In this document: one piece after another, positions 1-8,334 of the stretch
Layout: every line of letters begins with the position of its first letter
How positions within the stretch are numbered: position 1 is the first letter of the stretch
NCBI RefSeq assembly: GCF_003254155.1
Contig: NZ_QKZI01000002.1
Location: 351,135-415,134, forward strand
Reading direction: 5' to 3'
Origin: Psychrobacillus insolitus
GTDB lineage: Bacteria; Bacillota; Bacilli; Bacillales_A; Planococcaceae
DNA length: 64,000 nucleotides
Made by a program: the position numbers and the translations under genes
Notes under the pieces: generated by a model
What the model was told of the DNA's origin: nothing
The model's input: the letters and a program-made list of their open reading frames with translations, nothing else
Databases searched by the model: none

Positions 1-184
1 TGTTTTTTACTTAAGATGGCTAGTCCAAAGCAATTCATTGACTTAAACGATCATTGTTTTTCAATTATTCAAAAAAACTTCAAAAACTACCAATATTGTA
101 TTTTCGACATCTAAAAATGGAGAATCTAGTAAAAATCGGCTAAATCCTACGATAAATGTAAGAATCTTGTCAAAAAACATGTCC

Positions 185-197
185 AAAATTGAATTTT
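185..197. promoter_or_regulatory. Possible ComK AT-box
   Basis: The sequence is AAAA-N5-TTTT, the exact half-site recognised by the competence factor ComK, about 65 bp upstream of the ssbB-like start. A weaker half-site (2/4 and 3/4 matches) sits 8 bp downstream, a spacing ComK uses. In Bacillus subtilis ssbB belongs to the ComK regulon, so the position makes sense, but AT-rich DNA gives such matches by chance. Confidence 0.3.
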
Positions 198-263
198 GAG
201 CTTTTGCCAACAATTTATCTATGCTATATGCTAAAGCCATCTTAGAAAAAAGGAGGTGAAAAG

Positions 264-665
264 GTGAATTCAGTCTCGATCATCGGACGTTTGACAAAAG
301 ATCCACAACTGAAACAATTTTCTGAAGGGAGAGTTCAAACGAGTTTTGTAGTAGCAGTAAATAAAAGAATGAAAAATGATGAAGCGGACTTTGTGCTATG
401 CACGATTTGGGGAAAGATCGCTGAAACAACTGTGAAGTATTGTGGGAAAGGTTCACTTGTTGGGATTACAGGAAGGCTTAATACAAGATCGTATGAAAAG
501 GAAGAAGGATTGAGGGTTTATGTCACAGAAGTGGTTGTAGAGGATATACGTTTTCTCGCAACTAAAAAACGAGATGAAGAACAAAACTTGCAAACCCAAC
601 CAAATAATAAAGAAGAAACCGATTTTGAATTTCCAACGATTCAACCAAATCAACTTCCAGTATAG
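264..665 (+). CDS. ssbB: Single-stranded DNA-binding protein, SsbB type
   Basis: Binds ssDNA. A single OB fold fills about residues 1-105, opening with the typical MNSVSIIGRLTKDPQL and containing the FVVAVNKR and TGRLNTRSYE strands. At 133 aa it is shorter than housekeeping SSBs, and its C-terminus (PNQLPV) lacks the acidic DDDLPF tip that recruits partner proteins, as in the competence paralogue SsbB of Bacillus subtilis. The start is GTG, chosen because AAAGGAGGTG ends 5 nt before it. It converges on the SNF2 helicase gene and shares a terminator with it. In Bacillus subtilis the ssbB (ywpH) and ywqA genes are also near one another, which supports the paralogue assignment. Upstream 1-263 holds no gene. 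Confidence 0.85.
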   Translation: MNSVSIIGRLTKDPQLKQFSEGRVQTSFVVAVNKRMKNDEADFVLCTIWGKIAETTVKYCGKGSLVGITGRLNTRSYEKEEGLRVYVTEVVVEDIRFLATKKRDEEQNLQTQPNNKEETDFEFPTIQPNQLPV

Positions 666-707
666 ATGTTTTACAGACCGCGTAGTAACATCGATATCAA
701 GAGAGGG

Positions 708-741
708 AAAAACCTGACCGAAGAAGCACGGCCAGGTTTTC
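708..741. terminator. Bidirectional terminator between ssbB and the SNF2 gene
   Basis: AAAACCTGACCG pairs with CGGCCAGGTTTT across an 8-nt loop with one mismatch. The stem carries A-runs and T-runs on both sides, so it can stop transcription of both convergent genes. It ends next to the TAA of the minus-strand gene. Confidence 0.8.
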
Positions 742-3453
742 TTAAAATGAAAATGAGAGTAAATCTTTCATATCTTCATCAGACATTTCAGTAATCCATT
801 GACTAGAGTGGATTAAATCCTCTGATAACGCTTGTTTTTCTACGAGTAATTTATCTATTTTTTCTTCAATTGTACCAATTGTAATAAATTTATGCACATG
901 TACAAAATTTGTTTGACCGATACGATAAGCACGGTCTGTTGCTTGGTTCTCTACAGCGGGATTCCACCAGCGATCTGCATGTAAAACATGGCTTGCAGCA
1001 GTTAAATTTAAACCAGTTCCACCAGCTTTCAAGGATAACAGAAAAATAGGGAACTCCTTCGCTTGAAAAGCCTCAACTAAATGGTCGCGCTGATTTTTTG
1101 GCATACTTCCAGTTAAAAATGGAGCATCAATTTCATATAGCTCTGTTAGACAATGCTGAAGTAAATGCCCCATACCGATATATTGCGTGAAAATCAGACA
1201 TTGCTCTCCGCGAGCAGCAATCTCACCAGCAAGTGTAACGATTCGAGCCAACTTTTCGGATCGTTCGAGCATATCTTCGGCGTCATCGAAAGGCTCTTTT
1301 AAGTAAAGAGCAGGATGATTACATAATTGCTTTAACTTGCTTAACATTTTTAAAATTAGCCCTTTTTTCTCGAATCCTGAAAGTGTATCCAATTTACTAA
1401 CTGTTTCTTGAATAAGTGACTCGTACAATGCTGCTTGTTCTGTAGTGAGTGCACAGTATTCACGTTGCTCCAGTTTTTCCGGTAAGTTTAGCATTAGTTC
1501 TGGATCTTGTTTCGTTCTTCTAAGCAAGAAAGGCTGGATTTTTAAGCGTAATTTATGCTTAAAATCGTCTGAGTTATCTTTTTCAATAGGAACGATATAG
1601 TTTTCTTGGAACTTACGATATGAGCCGAGATATCCTTTATGGATAAAGTCAAATATGGACCAAAGTTCAGATAATCTATTTTCAACAGGCGTACCAGTAA
1701 GCGCAATGTGGTGGGCACCTGTTAGCTTACGAATAGCACGAGATTGCTTCGTGTGCATGTTTTTAATGTTTTGAGCTTCATCGAGCGTAACGCTAGACCA
1801 CTCAATCGCTTGTAGTGATTCAATATCTTGCATAGCTGTACCGAAAGTTGTAATAACCAGATCTGCTGAGAGATCGATTTCTTTTGTTCGTGCAGTACCA
1901 TAATGAGTCTGCACATTCAATGATGGTGCAAACTTCGCAAGCTCTTTTTGCCAATTTCCGAGTACGGAAGTCGGGCAGATGATGAGTGACGGAGTTTGCA
2001 CATCCTCTTTTTCATGGACATGTAATAAATAAGCAATAAGCTGAACTGTTTTTCCGAGTCCCATATCATCAGCTAAGCAAGCGCCGAATTTCTCATTACG
2101 CATAAATGTAAGCCACTCAAGACCAAGTTGTTGATAAGGTCTTAGTGTAGTCAACAAATTGGCAGAAACCTCTACAGGAGGGAAACCTTTCTTTTCTTGT
2201 AACTGTTCCATTAATGACTGCAACGACTTTTGCAGCTCAAATTGGAATAGTGGATCCTCGTTAACCGATTCCTCCTCATCCATCATGAGTGCCATTTCTT
2301 CTGGTATTTCCCGGAATAATAGTTCCTTCACAGTCCAGTTCTCTGAATCTGATTTTTTCATCAGTTCTCGGATTTCATGCATCCAAGCAGCATCGATACG
2401 GAACCATTCATTACCAGCTTGAATGTATGAACGATTTTCGTTAACAAGCTGTTGGAAATCTTCCGATGAAATCTCCTGCCCATTTAGTGAAAAACTCCAG
2501 TCAAACTGCAAAATTTCATTGAGGCCTGCAGCTGTTTTATACGTATTCGCTGTTTTAGCAATCGTTTTAACTTTCATTTTTGACTCTTTCACAGCTTTTA
2601 ACCAAGCTGGAAGGACAATTTCAAAACCTAGTGCTTGCAACTTCACTAAATCATCACGAAGGAAAATTCGCACTTCTTCGTCCGTTAAAGTGGCTGAATA
2701 GAAAGTTTCCAGTTCAGAAGGCTCAACAGATGTAATAAGCGAAAATATTTTGACTTGAGTATCCGTTATATAATCTGCAAACTCATTCCACTTATCAGGA
2801 AGGGCATTAATAATGGGTAAAGACTTTTTCCGAAATGGTGGTGTCCAGTAAACACTGCTTTTCTTTCCACGCACCACTGTTTCTAATAGCCACGTATCTT
2901 CAAAAGTTTCCGGTTCGGACAAGCGTAATGCAACTAATAGACTTGGATGAGTAGACTGAGACTTAATAGGCCAGCCACCTTGTTGAAAGAAAGGAATAAG
3001 TGTAGGGACATCCTCCATAGCTAAACCTGCTTGATAGAGCTTTTGCTTCACAGCATTTGCGACAAGCACTTTTCCAACTTCATCAATTTCTGCATGTACT
3101 TGTATAACGTCATTTTCTAATGTCAAAACATTCCATAAGTCAGGATTAGACCATACATTTGCAGCATCTTTAAATGTTGTAAGCCACGTTTTTGAATCGA
3201 GATCATCCCCGGTGAAAGTGATGAATGGATGTGGATTTCCTGAAAATAGCTCCATCATTTCAACTGGAGTTGCAATCAAGGTATCATCTTCAATTTTAGC
3301 AAGAAGTCCAAAAAAACTCTCTCGATGGTCCAAATATAAAGATGGTACCCACTTTTCGAGAGGAACATTTTTTGAAAAAAGTTCAAAGTTACCATTTTCT
3401 AATGGCTGGATTGTCAATGAAAATTCTTTTGTTATAGACAGAGGCTGAATCAT
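742..3453 (-). CDS. ywqA: SNF2-family DNA helicase/translocase (YwqA-like)
   Basis: Superfamily 2 dsDNA translocase. The N-terminal ~400 residues match the bacterial SNF2-associated region. The helicase core follows: motif I ADDMGLGKT near residue 464, DEAQ box near 560 (TLDEAQNIKN), motif III LTGTPVENRL, and motifs V/VI in the SLKAGGTGLNL and QATDRAYRIGQ segments near 810-850. The 903-aa length is normal for the family. The ATG overlaps the TGA of the upstream SWIM gene (ATGA), indicating translational coupling. The Bacillus subtilis homologue pair is ywqA/ywqB. The function is probably DNA repair or nucleoprotein remodelling; the substrate is unknown. The protein appears intact. Confidence 0.92.
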   Translation of the reverse strand: MIQPLSITKEFSLTIQPLENGNFELFSKNVPLEKWVPSLYLDHRESFFGLLAKIEDDTLIATPVEMMELFSGNPHPFITFTGDDLDSKTWLTTFKDAANVWSNPDLWNVLTLENDVIQVHAEIDEVGKVLVANAVKQKLYQAGLAMEDVPTLIPFFQQGGWPIKSQSTHPSLLVALRLSEPETFEDTWLLETVVRGKKSSVYWTPPFRKKSLPIINALPDKWNEFADYITDTQVKIFSLITSVEPSELETFYSATLTDEEVRIFLRDDLVKLQALGFEIVLPAWLKAVKESKMKVKTIAKTANTYKTAAGLNEILQFDWSFSLNGQEISSEDFQQLVNENRSYIQAGNEWFRIDAAWMHEIRELMKKSDSENWTVKELLFREIPEEMALMMDEEESVNEDPLFQFELQKSLQSLMEQLQEKKGFPPVEVSANLLTTLRPYQQLGLEWLTFMRNEKFGACLADDMGLGKTVQLIAYLLHVHEKEDVQTPSLIICPTSVLGNWQKELAKFAPSLNVQTHYGTARTKEIDLSADLVITTFGTAMQDIESLQAIEWSSVTLDEAQNIKNMHTKQSRAIRKLTGAHHIALTGTPVENRLSELWSIFDFIHKGYLGSYRKFQENYIVPIEKDNSDDFKHKLRLKIQPFLLRRTKQDPELMLNLPEKLEQREYCALTTEQAALYESLIQETVSKLDTLSGFEKKGLILKMLSKLKQLCNHPALYLKEPFDDAEDMLERSEKLARIVTLAGEIAARGEQCLIFTQYIGMGHLLQHCLTELYEIDAPFLTGSMPKNQRDHLVEAFQAKEFPIFLLSLKAGGTGLNLTAASHVLHADRWWNPAVENQATDRAYRIGQTNFVHVHKFITIGTIEEKIDKLLVEKQALSEDLIHSSQWITEMSDEDMKDLLSFSF

Positions 3454-5066
3454 AATGGCAAGTTTCCTTTCTCTATCTCTTGTTGCAATGCACGCAGACG
3501 GCGATATTTATCCCGAATATTTTCTAAGTAAGCATTCCAATAATCTGCCTCATTCGATTTTTTAGCGATCGCTTTCATCTTCTTCCAAATACGAACTGCT
3601 TGTTTATAGCTATATCGATTTTTTTCATTGATAAATCGCATAGCGTAATGATGATAGAGTGGAAGCAACACTTCTGGAGCGTCTTCTTTCACAACAGCGA
3701 GTCCACATGCTTCGGCATATTCTAGGGAAGAATTGGCAGATTGATGCAATGCCATCCAATCTCGGTAGCGTTTTTCCTTCAGCAATAAAGAAGAGTATGA
3801 CTGAATACCATACGTTCCAAATGATTTATACAAGTTTTCGAGTTCATCTGATTCCAGTTGTACGGAATTGAACAGCAACTCTAGACGGCGTATTAGCATG
3901 ACACGACCAGGGTTTTGCATCACTTCATTCAAGTAATAAGAAACATGTGGCAATATTTGACGAACTAACTGATTAGCCATTTCTTTGTTATTAAATTGAA
4001 TGGCTTTTTCACACACTTCCACCCATTCCAGAAGCTGGTTTGGCTCCATATGTTCTGCTGCTTTTAGTAATTTATCCATCATAGAAAGTGTAAGGTAAAA
4101 ATAAGGCAGTACGATATTTAAAGGAACACCATCTTCTGTTTTTTCAAGTGCTTCTAAATATGCCACTTCTTTTTCGCGTTTTGCTTTATTTGTAACGAGT
4201 GAATCCCAAAAAGCAAGATATACATGCTTACGGTAATGCAGGAAATATTCCGTATCAAAATAAAAAGTGTGGACACGATTCATGATTTCTTCGTAAAATT
4301 TATCGGCTGAAAATAGTCGTGGCTTGGAAGCGAGTTGGGATAAACTATCATCCAGCTCTTCCATATACTCATTCAAGAAATAAAATACGCGACTCTGCAT
4401 ATTTGTTTCAGCGAATGGCTCGATATAAGGCCATAGTTTAATTAATACACAAAGATCTACATAGACATCGAAAATAGGCTGCCACTCTCGTTCGAAAGGG
4501 CGTGATTTACGTATTTGAATCTTTAAATCATTTACAGCAAACTCTAATAGATAAAAGTTTGACGGTGGATAATTGGCAATGAATTTACGGAAAAAGTTAT
4601 CAATCAGAAAATCCCAACTTCTCGGACTGCGTTCATCCCGCAGTAATGTCAACTGGGCTTGATCGGCATTGGAACGCCAATTGGAAATCCAAGTAGATAA
4701 AGACGAATTTTGTTGATATAAATAAAACACAGCGGAAGCAATATGACGACATGGCTTATGCATTGGACATGGGCACGTGAATGAATCAGTTAAAATCGAA
4801 TATGTAATGTCTATGTTACTGACATCCCGAACGGTGAAATCTACCTGGTGATCCTGAGGATGGTAATTAGTGACAGATACAGCTCCATTGCGTACAAAAA
4901 ACGCTGCACGACGAATTAATTCCTCATCTTCTAAAATAGAAGGATGGAATTTCTTTTCAATCGTTTGCATGGATTGTTCAATATACTTTTCATAATGTGA
5001 TGCTAATTTTTGATGTGAAGTCAAGTTCAATCCAATCGCTCCTTGTAAAAAAGGCTTTCCTTCCAT
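3450..5066 (-). CDS. ywqB: SWIM zinc-finger protein (YwqB-like)
   Basis: Contains a SWIM zinc-binding motif, C98-x-C100-x5-C106-x-H108 (CPCPMHKPCRH), followed by a long helical region without other recognisable domains (538 aa). SWIM proteins bind DNA or protein partners and are repeatedly found next to SNF2 helicases, as here, so the two products probably form a complex (inference from family and context). The start is ATG with GAGG about 11 nt upstream. The TGA stop overlaps the helicase start codon, so the two genes form one operon. Confidence 0.85.
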   Translation of the reverse strand: MEGKPFLQGAIGLNLTSHQKLASHYEKYIEQSMQTIEKKFHPSILEDEELIRRAAFFVRNGAVSVTNYHPQDHQVDFTVRDVSNIDITYSILTDSFTCPCPMHKPCRHIASAVFYLYQQNSSLSTWISNWRSNADQAQLTLLRDERSPRSWDFLIDNFFRKFIANYPPSNFYLLEFAVNDLKIQIRKSRPFEREWQPIFDVYVDLCVLIKLWPYIEPFAETNMQSRVFYFLNEYMEELDDSLSQLASKPRLFSADKFYEEIMNRVHTFYFDTEYFLHYRKHVYLAFWDSLVTNKAKREKEVAYLEALEKTEDGVPLNIVLPYFYLTLSMMDKLLKAAEHMEPNQLLEWVEVCEKAIQFNNKEMANQLVRQILPHVSYYLNEVMQNPGRVMLIRRLELLFNSVQLESDELENLYKSFGTYGIQSYSSLLLKEKRYRDWMALHQSANSSLEYAEACGLAVVKEDAPEVLLPLYHHYAMRFINEKNRYSYKQAVRIWKKMKAIAKKSNEADYWNAYLENIRDKYRRLRALQQEIEKGNLPL

Positions 5067-5175
5067 TATACGTATAAATCCTCGTGATTAAAAGGTAAAG
5101 GGTTTAATCTTTTAACTTTATTCAGTAAATATTTATACGAAGAGCCTGCGCAGGAGTGAAAATTTTGCTTTAAAA

Positions 5176-5207
5176 CGCAAAAAAGCCAATGCAAGTGTGC
5201 AGTAGCT
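5176..5207 (-). terminator. Probable terminator of the XRE gene
   Basis: Read on the minus strand, AGCTACTGCA pairs with TGCATTGGCT at 8 of 10 positions around a 4-nt loop and runs into TTTTTT. It lies directly after the stop of the XRE regulator. The stem is imperfect, so strength is uncertain. Confidence 0.5.
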
Positions 5208-5215
5208 TCTTAAGG

Positions 5216-5608
5216 TTAGGTTTTTAGGCAGTTTTTAATATTTTTTAGATCTTGGTCGTTTAGCTTACTTAAAAATATAACGATTTCACGAAAATCACTC
5301 GAATATTTTCCGCGATTTATTAGTAGTTCATCATAAAATCCATACATGTACTGTTTTTGTACTTCCTCTGCTTGAAGGCCAGGATTTTCACTTTTATATG
5401 GTTTATTCAGTACCATATTTAAGAAATCTTTGTCAGAAATATTTAGTACTCGTTTAAAATCTGGTAATAAATCGATTGGAATAGCTCGTTCTCCACGCTC
5501 GTACTTCGATAAAGACGAATGATCAATGTTTAATCGACTTGCAACTTCTTTTTGCGAAATATTCAATTGCTGCTCTCGATATTCACGTAAATGTGAGTGA
5601 AAAGGCAT
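5216..5608 (-). CDS. XRE-family transcriptional regulator
   Basis: Small DNA-binding protein with an N-terminal helix-turn-helix of the Xre/Cro type: ISQKEVASRLNIDHSSLSKYERGE at about residues 17-40 has the Q-x3-A-x8-S-x2-S-x2-E-R-G pattern. The C-terminal ~70 residues are unassigned and could be a dimerisation domain. The frame stays open to 5641, but GGGGGGT directly precedes two consecutive ATGs, so the start is taken as the second (MPFHSH, 5608); the first (5611) is also possible. It reads away from a strong 46-bp dyad that may be its operator. No toxin or phage genes adjoin it, so its targets are unknown. Confidence 0.8.
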   Translation of the reverse strand: MPFHSHLREYREQQLNISQKEVASRLNIDHSSLSKYERGERAIPIDLLPDFKRVLNISDKDFLNMVLNKPYKSENPGLQAEEVQKQYMYGFYDELLINRGKYSSDFREIVIFLSKLNDQDLKNIKNCLKT

Positions 5609-5682
5609 CATACCCCCCCTAATATAGTAAAATAATATCAAAAAAATATAATTGATTTTTAATATAAGCCAAAACGGCGATA

Positions 5683-5728
5683 AATTAATATACTGTCTGA
5701 ATAATGGTTATATTCAGATATATTAATT
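5683..5728. promoter_or_regulatory. Long dyad, possible XRE operator
   Basis: Two nested inverted repeats share a centre: AATTAATATA…TATATTAATT outside and TCTGAATA…TATTCAGA inside, with a 7-nt centre and 3 extra bases (CTG) on the left. It lies in the divergent gap between the XRE gene and the downstream small ORFs, about 75 bp from the XRE start. No T-run follows, so it resembles an operator more than a terminator. Confidence 0.5.
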
Positions 5729-5773
5729 GGGTTTTAATGGATGGAAAAGTGTTAATAAAATGTAAATTTATAA

Positions 5774-6071
5774 TTGAAAGGATGGAATGAACATAGAAAA
5801 GATTCAATTGTACATTCCCTCATTATTAGATTTACTAGACATCTTATCATAGAGACTGTTTTGATGAAGCAAATTGTAACGGTTGAATTTGCATTCAAAT
5901 ATAATTCTCAAAAGTTTGGATTTTTCATGGATTACAGTGGAAGAGATAAAAAAAGATCTCAAAAATAACTTGAAAGTTCACTTACACCAAGATAAGTATT
6001 GGTACTATGTTTTCTTCCGAATGTATGTTAAAGTAAAAAGACAGAAAATTCTGAGAAGTGGAGGGGTCGAT
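5774..6071 (+). other. Leader with small ORFs of uncertain status
   Basis: About 300 bp before the IDEAL gene. A 21-codon ORF (5787-5852) has GAAAGGATGG just upstream, and a 34-codon ORF starts at 5863. The reading frame of the next gene is open back to 5883, but its first good ribosome binding site is at 6062-6067. I do not recognise any of these peptides. They may be a leader, or a decayed upstream gene. Confidence 0.3.
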
Positions 6072-6503
6072 ATGTTACAAGTTCAATTGATGAAACCATT
6101 TAATATGAAGATAGAGGATGACCGTATCAAACTCGTTTTTGCTTATCAATACTTTTCCATTCGAAAAGAAGATGAAATATTTCAGTTTATTCCTGTAGAA
6201 GGGAAAGAAATAATTATAAATGCAAAAAACTTACAAGTTGAAAATTTATCAGATATTTTCGTGTTTCAAAAAGGTAATCGCTTTATTAGGCTCCCACTGT
6301 ACCAGTTAATGCTTGTTTCTGATATTCATGTACATCTTCAAGAAATTATTGACGCAAATAATAAAGTGCCAGTAGAAGAATTGTCTATTGAAGGAATTGC
6401 TGAGCTTATCGATATACTAGAAAAGGAAAACTACAAACAAATGATTGACTATTCATTAGATCATCGAGATGAATTACTTTTCCAACAATTAATGGAACTT
6501 TAA
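6072..6503 (+). CDS. IDEAL-domain protein of unknown function
   Basis: A 143-aa cytoplasmic protein. The C-terminal ~38 residues fit the IDEAL domain of Firmicutes: an acidic-hydrophobic helix pair ending in IDYSLDHRDELLFQQLMEL, where the family has an I-D-x-A-L-D-x-x-D pattern. The N-terminal ~100 residues (MLQVQLMKPFNMKIEDDRIK onward) look like a beta-rich domain that I do not recognise. The start is set at the ATG 7 nt after GGAGGGG; an in-frame extension to 5883 lacks a ribosome binding site. IDEAL domains occur in YpiB-like proteins, but the N-terminus here is not YpiB. A terminator follows closely. Confidence 0.65.
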   Translation: MLQVQLMKPFNMKIEDDRIKLVFAYQYFSIRKEDEIFQFIPVEGKEIIINAKNLQVENLSDIFVFQKGNRFIRLPLYQLMLVSDIHVHLQEIIDANNKVPVEELSIEGIAELIDILEKENYKQMIDYSLDHRDELLFQQLMEL

Positions 6504-6547
6504 CTATAGTATGGAGGCAACTATATTGATGAAAATTAGTAAATAAC

Positions 6548-6586
6548 GAACACCTAACGAATTTATATTTTCGGGAGGTGTTTTTT
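6548..6586 (+). terminator. Terminator after the IDEAL gene
   Basis: AACACCT pairs with AGGTGTT, with weaker inner pairing (ACGAA/TTCGG), followed by six T residues. Confidence 0.65.
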
Positions 6587-6587
6587 A

Positions 6588-7062
6588 TGTTTTTGGAAAT
6601 AATAGAAAAATAAATGCACTCGATCGAAGCGCACCATATAAAATGCCAATTCAGTTCCGCGTTACTACATTCCCGTTTTTTTGTCATGTTCTCTCCTTTC
6701 TTGGTGATTTCCCGGGAAATAGTTCAGAAGTTTTACGGAGAAATAAGTTAGTAATAGTCATATGATAGTATTTCCGAGAATCAAGAGATTTAATCATTTA
6801 ATATGTAGAAAAGAATGTCTTCGTTAAAAATAAACAAGAATTATAACGTAGCTCATCTCCTGTTTTTCTAGTTTCCCCTAATACCATATATTTCATCCGA
6901 AGTCCAAGTAAAGAAAAAAATCTTACATGCTACATCCTCAAAAAAATATTCGAAAAAGCGAACAAAAAATCAAGATTTCAGTTAAAATGAGTTTAGATGT
7001 CAAAGGATGGGGAAATGTAGTGTAGGGTTTTCTGCTCAAGGAGGCGATTCTTGTAGTGTAGA
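6588..7062. other. Intergenic region without intact gene
   Basis: About 475 bp of AT-rich DNA. On the minus strand an ATG at 6687 sits 5 nt after AAGGAGAG, but the frame runs through the preceding terminator and antisense to the IDEAL gene, so only a decayed gene start is plausible. Otherwise I see nothing recognisable. Confidence 0.4.
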
Positions 7063-7638
7063 AAATTATACTCTAACTCGAACAAGATTCCAGTAGTAAC
7101 GGAGCAGCTCTTATATGGAAATATAGGTTATATTTCGTTCAATTCATTTTCAGATGACGGTGCTGCACTATTGGACCAGATATCTGCTACCCTGTATAGG
7201 GAGCAATCATTTTTCTCATGGCCTGATTTTTTATATTTAACAACAATTGTCAACGAAGAGGGAGTTCCACCAAATGTAATTACGGAAGACGGTCGCGAAC
7301 TTGCGAAAGCACATCAAGATGAAATTCTATTAAACTATCATCAGTTTAATAAGATGACAGCACTTGAAAATGTACCGGAAACGAAAGAATTTACAGCTAT
7401 ATTGTCAGATTCCATTGCAGATAATTTGCAAACGCAAAAGATAGAATTAGTTAACTAGGTGGCAACAGAGTTCCGGTATCGCTCAAATAAAAAAGTGATA
7501 CCAAAGTATGTTATTACACCAAATGAAACACTAGAAAAGGGAGCAGCATACTTATTACTCATTCAACCAACTTTTCAGTCACAGAGTGGAAAGATGATGC
7601 TACATGGTGTATATGTGGAAGTAACTGTTCAACCATAG
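7063..7638 (+). pseudogene. Decayed coding debris (S41-peptidase-like and arginine-decarboxylase-like pieces)
   Basis: In one frame, residues encoded at 7108-7190 (LLYGNIGYISFNSFSDDGAA) resemble the strand of S41 C-terminal-processing peptidases that precedes their catalytic domain. The same frame then changes character: VNEEGVPPNVITEDGREL resembles the ISESGRA region of biosynthetic arginine decarboxylase. A TAG at 7456-7458 interrupts the frame, and a further 59 codons end at 7638 (ending HGVYVEVTVQP). A frameshift just upstream (VENYTLTRTRF in another frame) fits S41 sequence. Two unrelated pieces in one frame, plus stops, suggest deletion-fused remnants. An alternative is a small genuine gene starting TTG at 7171; I consider that less likely. 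Confidence 0.45.
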
Positions 7639-7653
7639 AGGGGGAACAAACGA

Positions 7654-8334
7654 ATGTTTTTTGATTTTCGATTTTGGAAGCATCTTTTTCATCAAAATGA
7701 ACTAATTGATTCACTTAAGAATACAACGATGCGTAATTTTGAAAAACGTGTTTGGTTAGTAGCAATACTTGGAGTTCTATTATATGCACTTAAAGATATA
7801 TGGGGCATGAATACGGAAGGTCTGTCTTCTCTTTTTGTAGAGGGGTACGAGGATACATATTCGGTTGCGAGAATTACATCTTTATTCAGTACGATTATTT
7901 TCTCGCTTATTTACATGGCATTCCATTTCTTTGGAATCGCTTATGTATTACATAAAATGACTGGTGTTCAACTATCAAAAGCAACTATTATGCAATTTTT
8001 TGTAGTTTCCCTTTTATTATTGGAAAAAGCAGCAATCTTTGCAGTGTTTGCGATATTAGGATACACAACAGCGTTTTCATTCTTTTCCTTTGGACCACTC
8101 GCAGCAACATTTTTAAATAATGAATTCTTTATTTACTTCTTTAATCAATTAAGTATCATCACGGCAGTTGTAATCGCACTTCAGTTCAGATTCTTGCGTG
8201 CATTTACAGCGATGTCGACAAGCAAATTGATGATTCTATTAATCGTATTACACTTAGTCCTTGCTGCACTAACAGCAGGAATCAGTGTCTTGCCACTAGG
8301 TGAATGGATCGAAAGGGGGCTTGCAATCCTATGA
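7654..8334 (+). CDS. Yip1-like integral membrane protein
   Basis: A 226-aa protein with about five hydrophobic segments (near residues 33-48, 75-100, 108-135, 145-175, 190-215) after a charged N-terminus. The pattern resembles Yip1/YIP1-family bacterial membrane proteins, but I recognise no catalytic motif. The ribosome binding site is GAGGGGG. The TGA overlaps the ATG of the adaptor gene (ATGA), so the two proteins are made together and probably interact in the membrane. No ABC ATPase lies nearby. Confidence 0.7.
   Translation: MFFDFRFWKHLFHQNELIDSLKNTTMRNFEKRVWLVAILGVLLYALKDIWGMNTEGLSSLFVEGYEDTYSVARITSLFSTIIFSLIYMAFHFFGIAYVLHKMTGVQLSKATIMQFFVVSLLLLEKAAIFAVFAILGYTTAFSFFSFGPLAATFLNNEFFIYFFNQLSIITAVVIALQFRFLRAFTAMSTSKLMILLIVLHLVLAALTAGISVLPLGEWIERGLAIL

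Noticed and set aside
12..244. 10-bp inverted repeat TAAGATGGCT/AGCCATCTTA around the ssbB upstream region
   Set aside because: Arms are 213 bp apart in AT-rich DNA, and a match of this size is not far from chance; no other element signs.
6406..6687. 93-codon minus-strand ORF with a good AAGGAGAG site
   Set aside because: It reads antisense through the terminator and the IDEAL gene; at most its first ~35 codons are a gene remnant.
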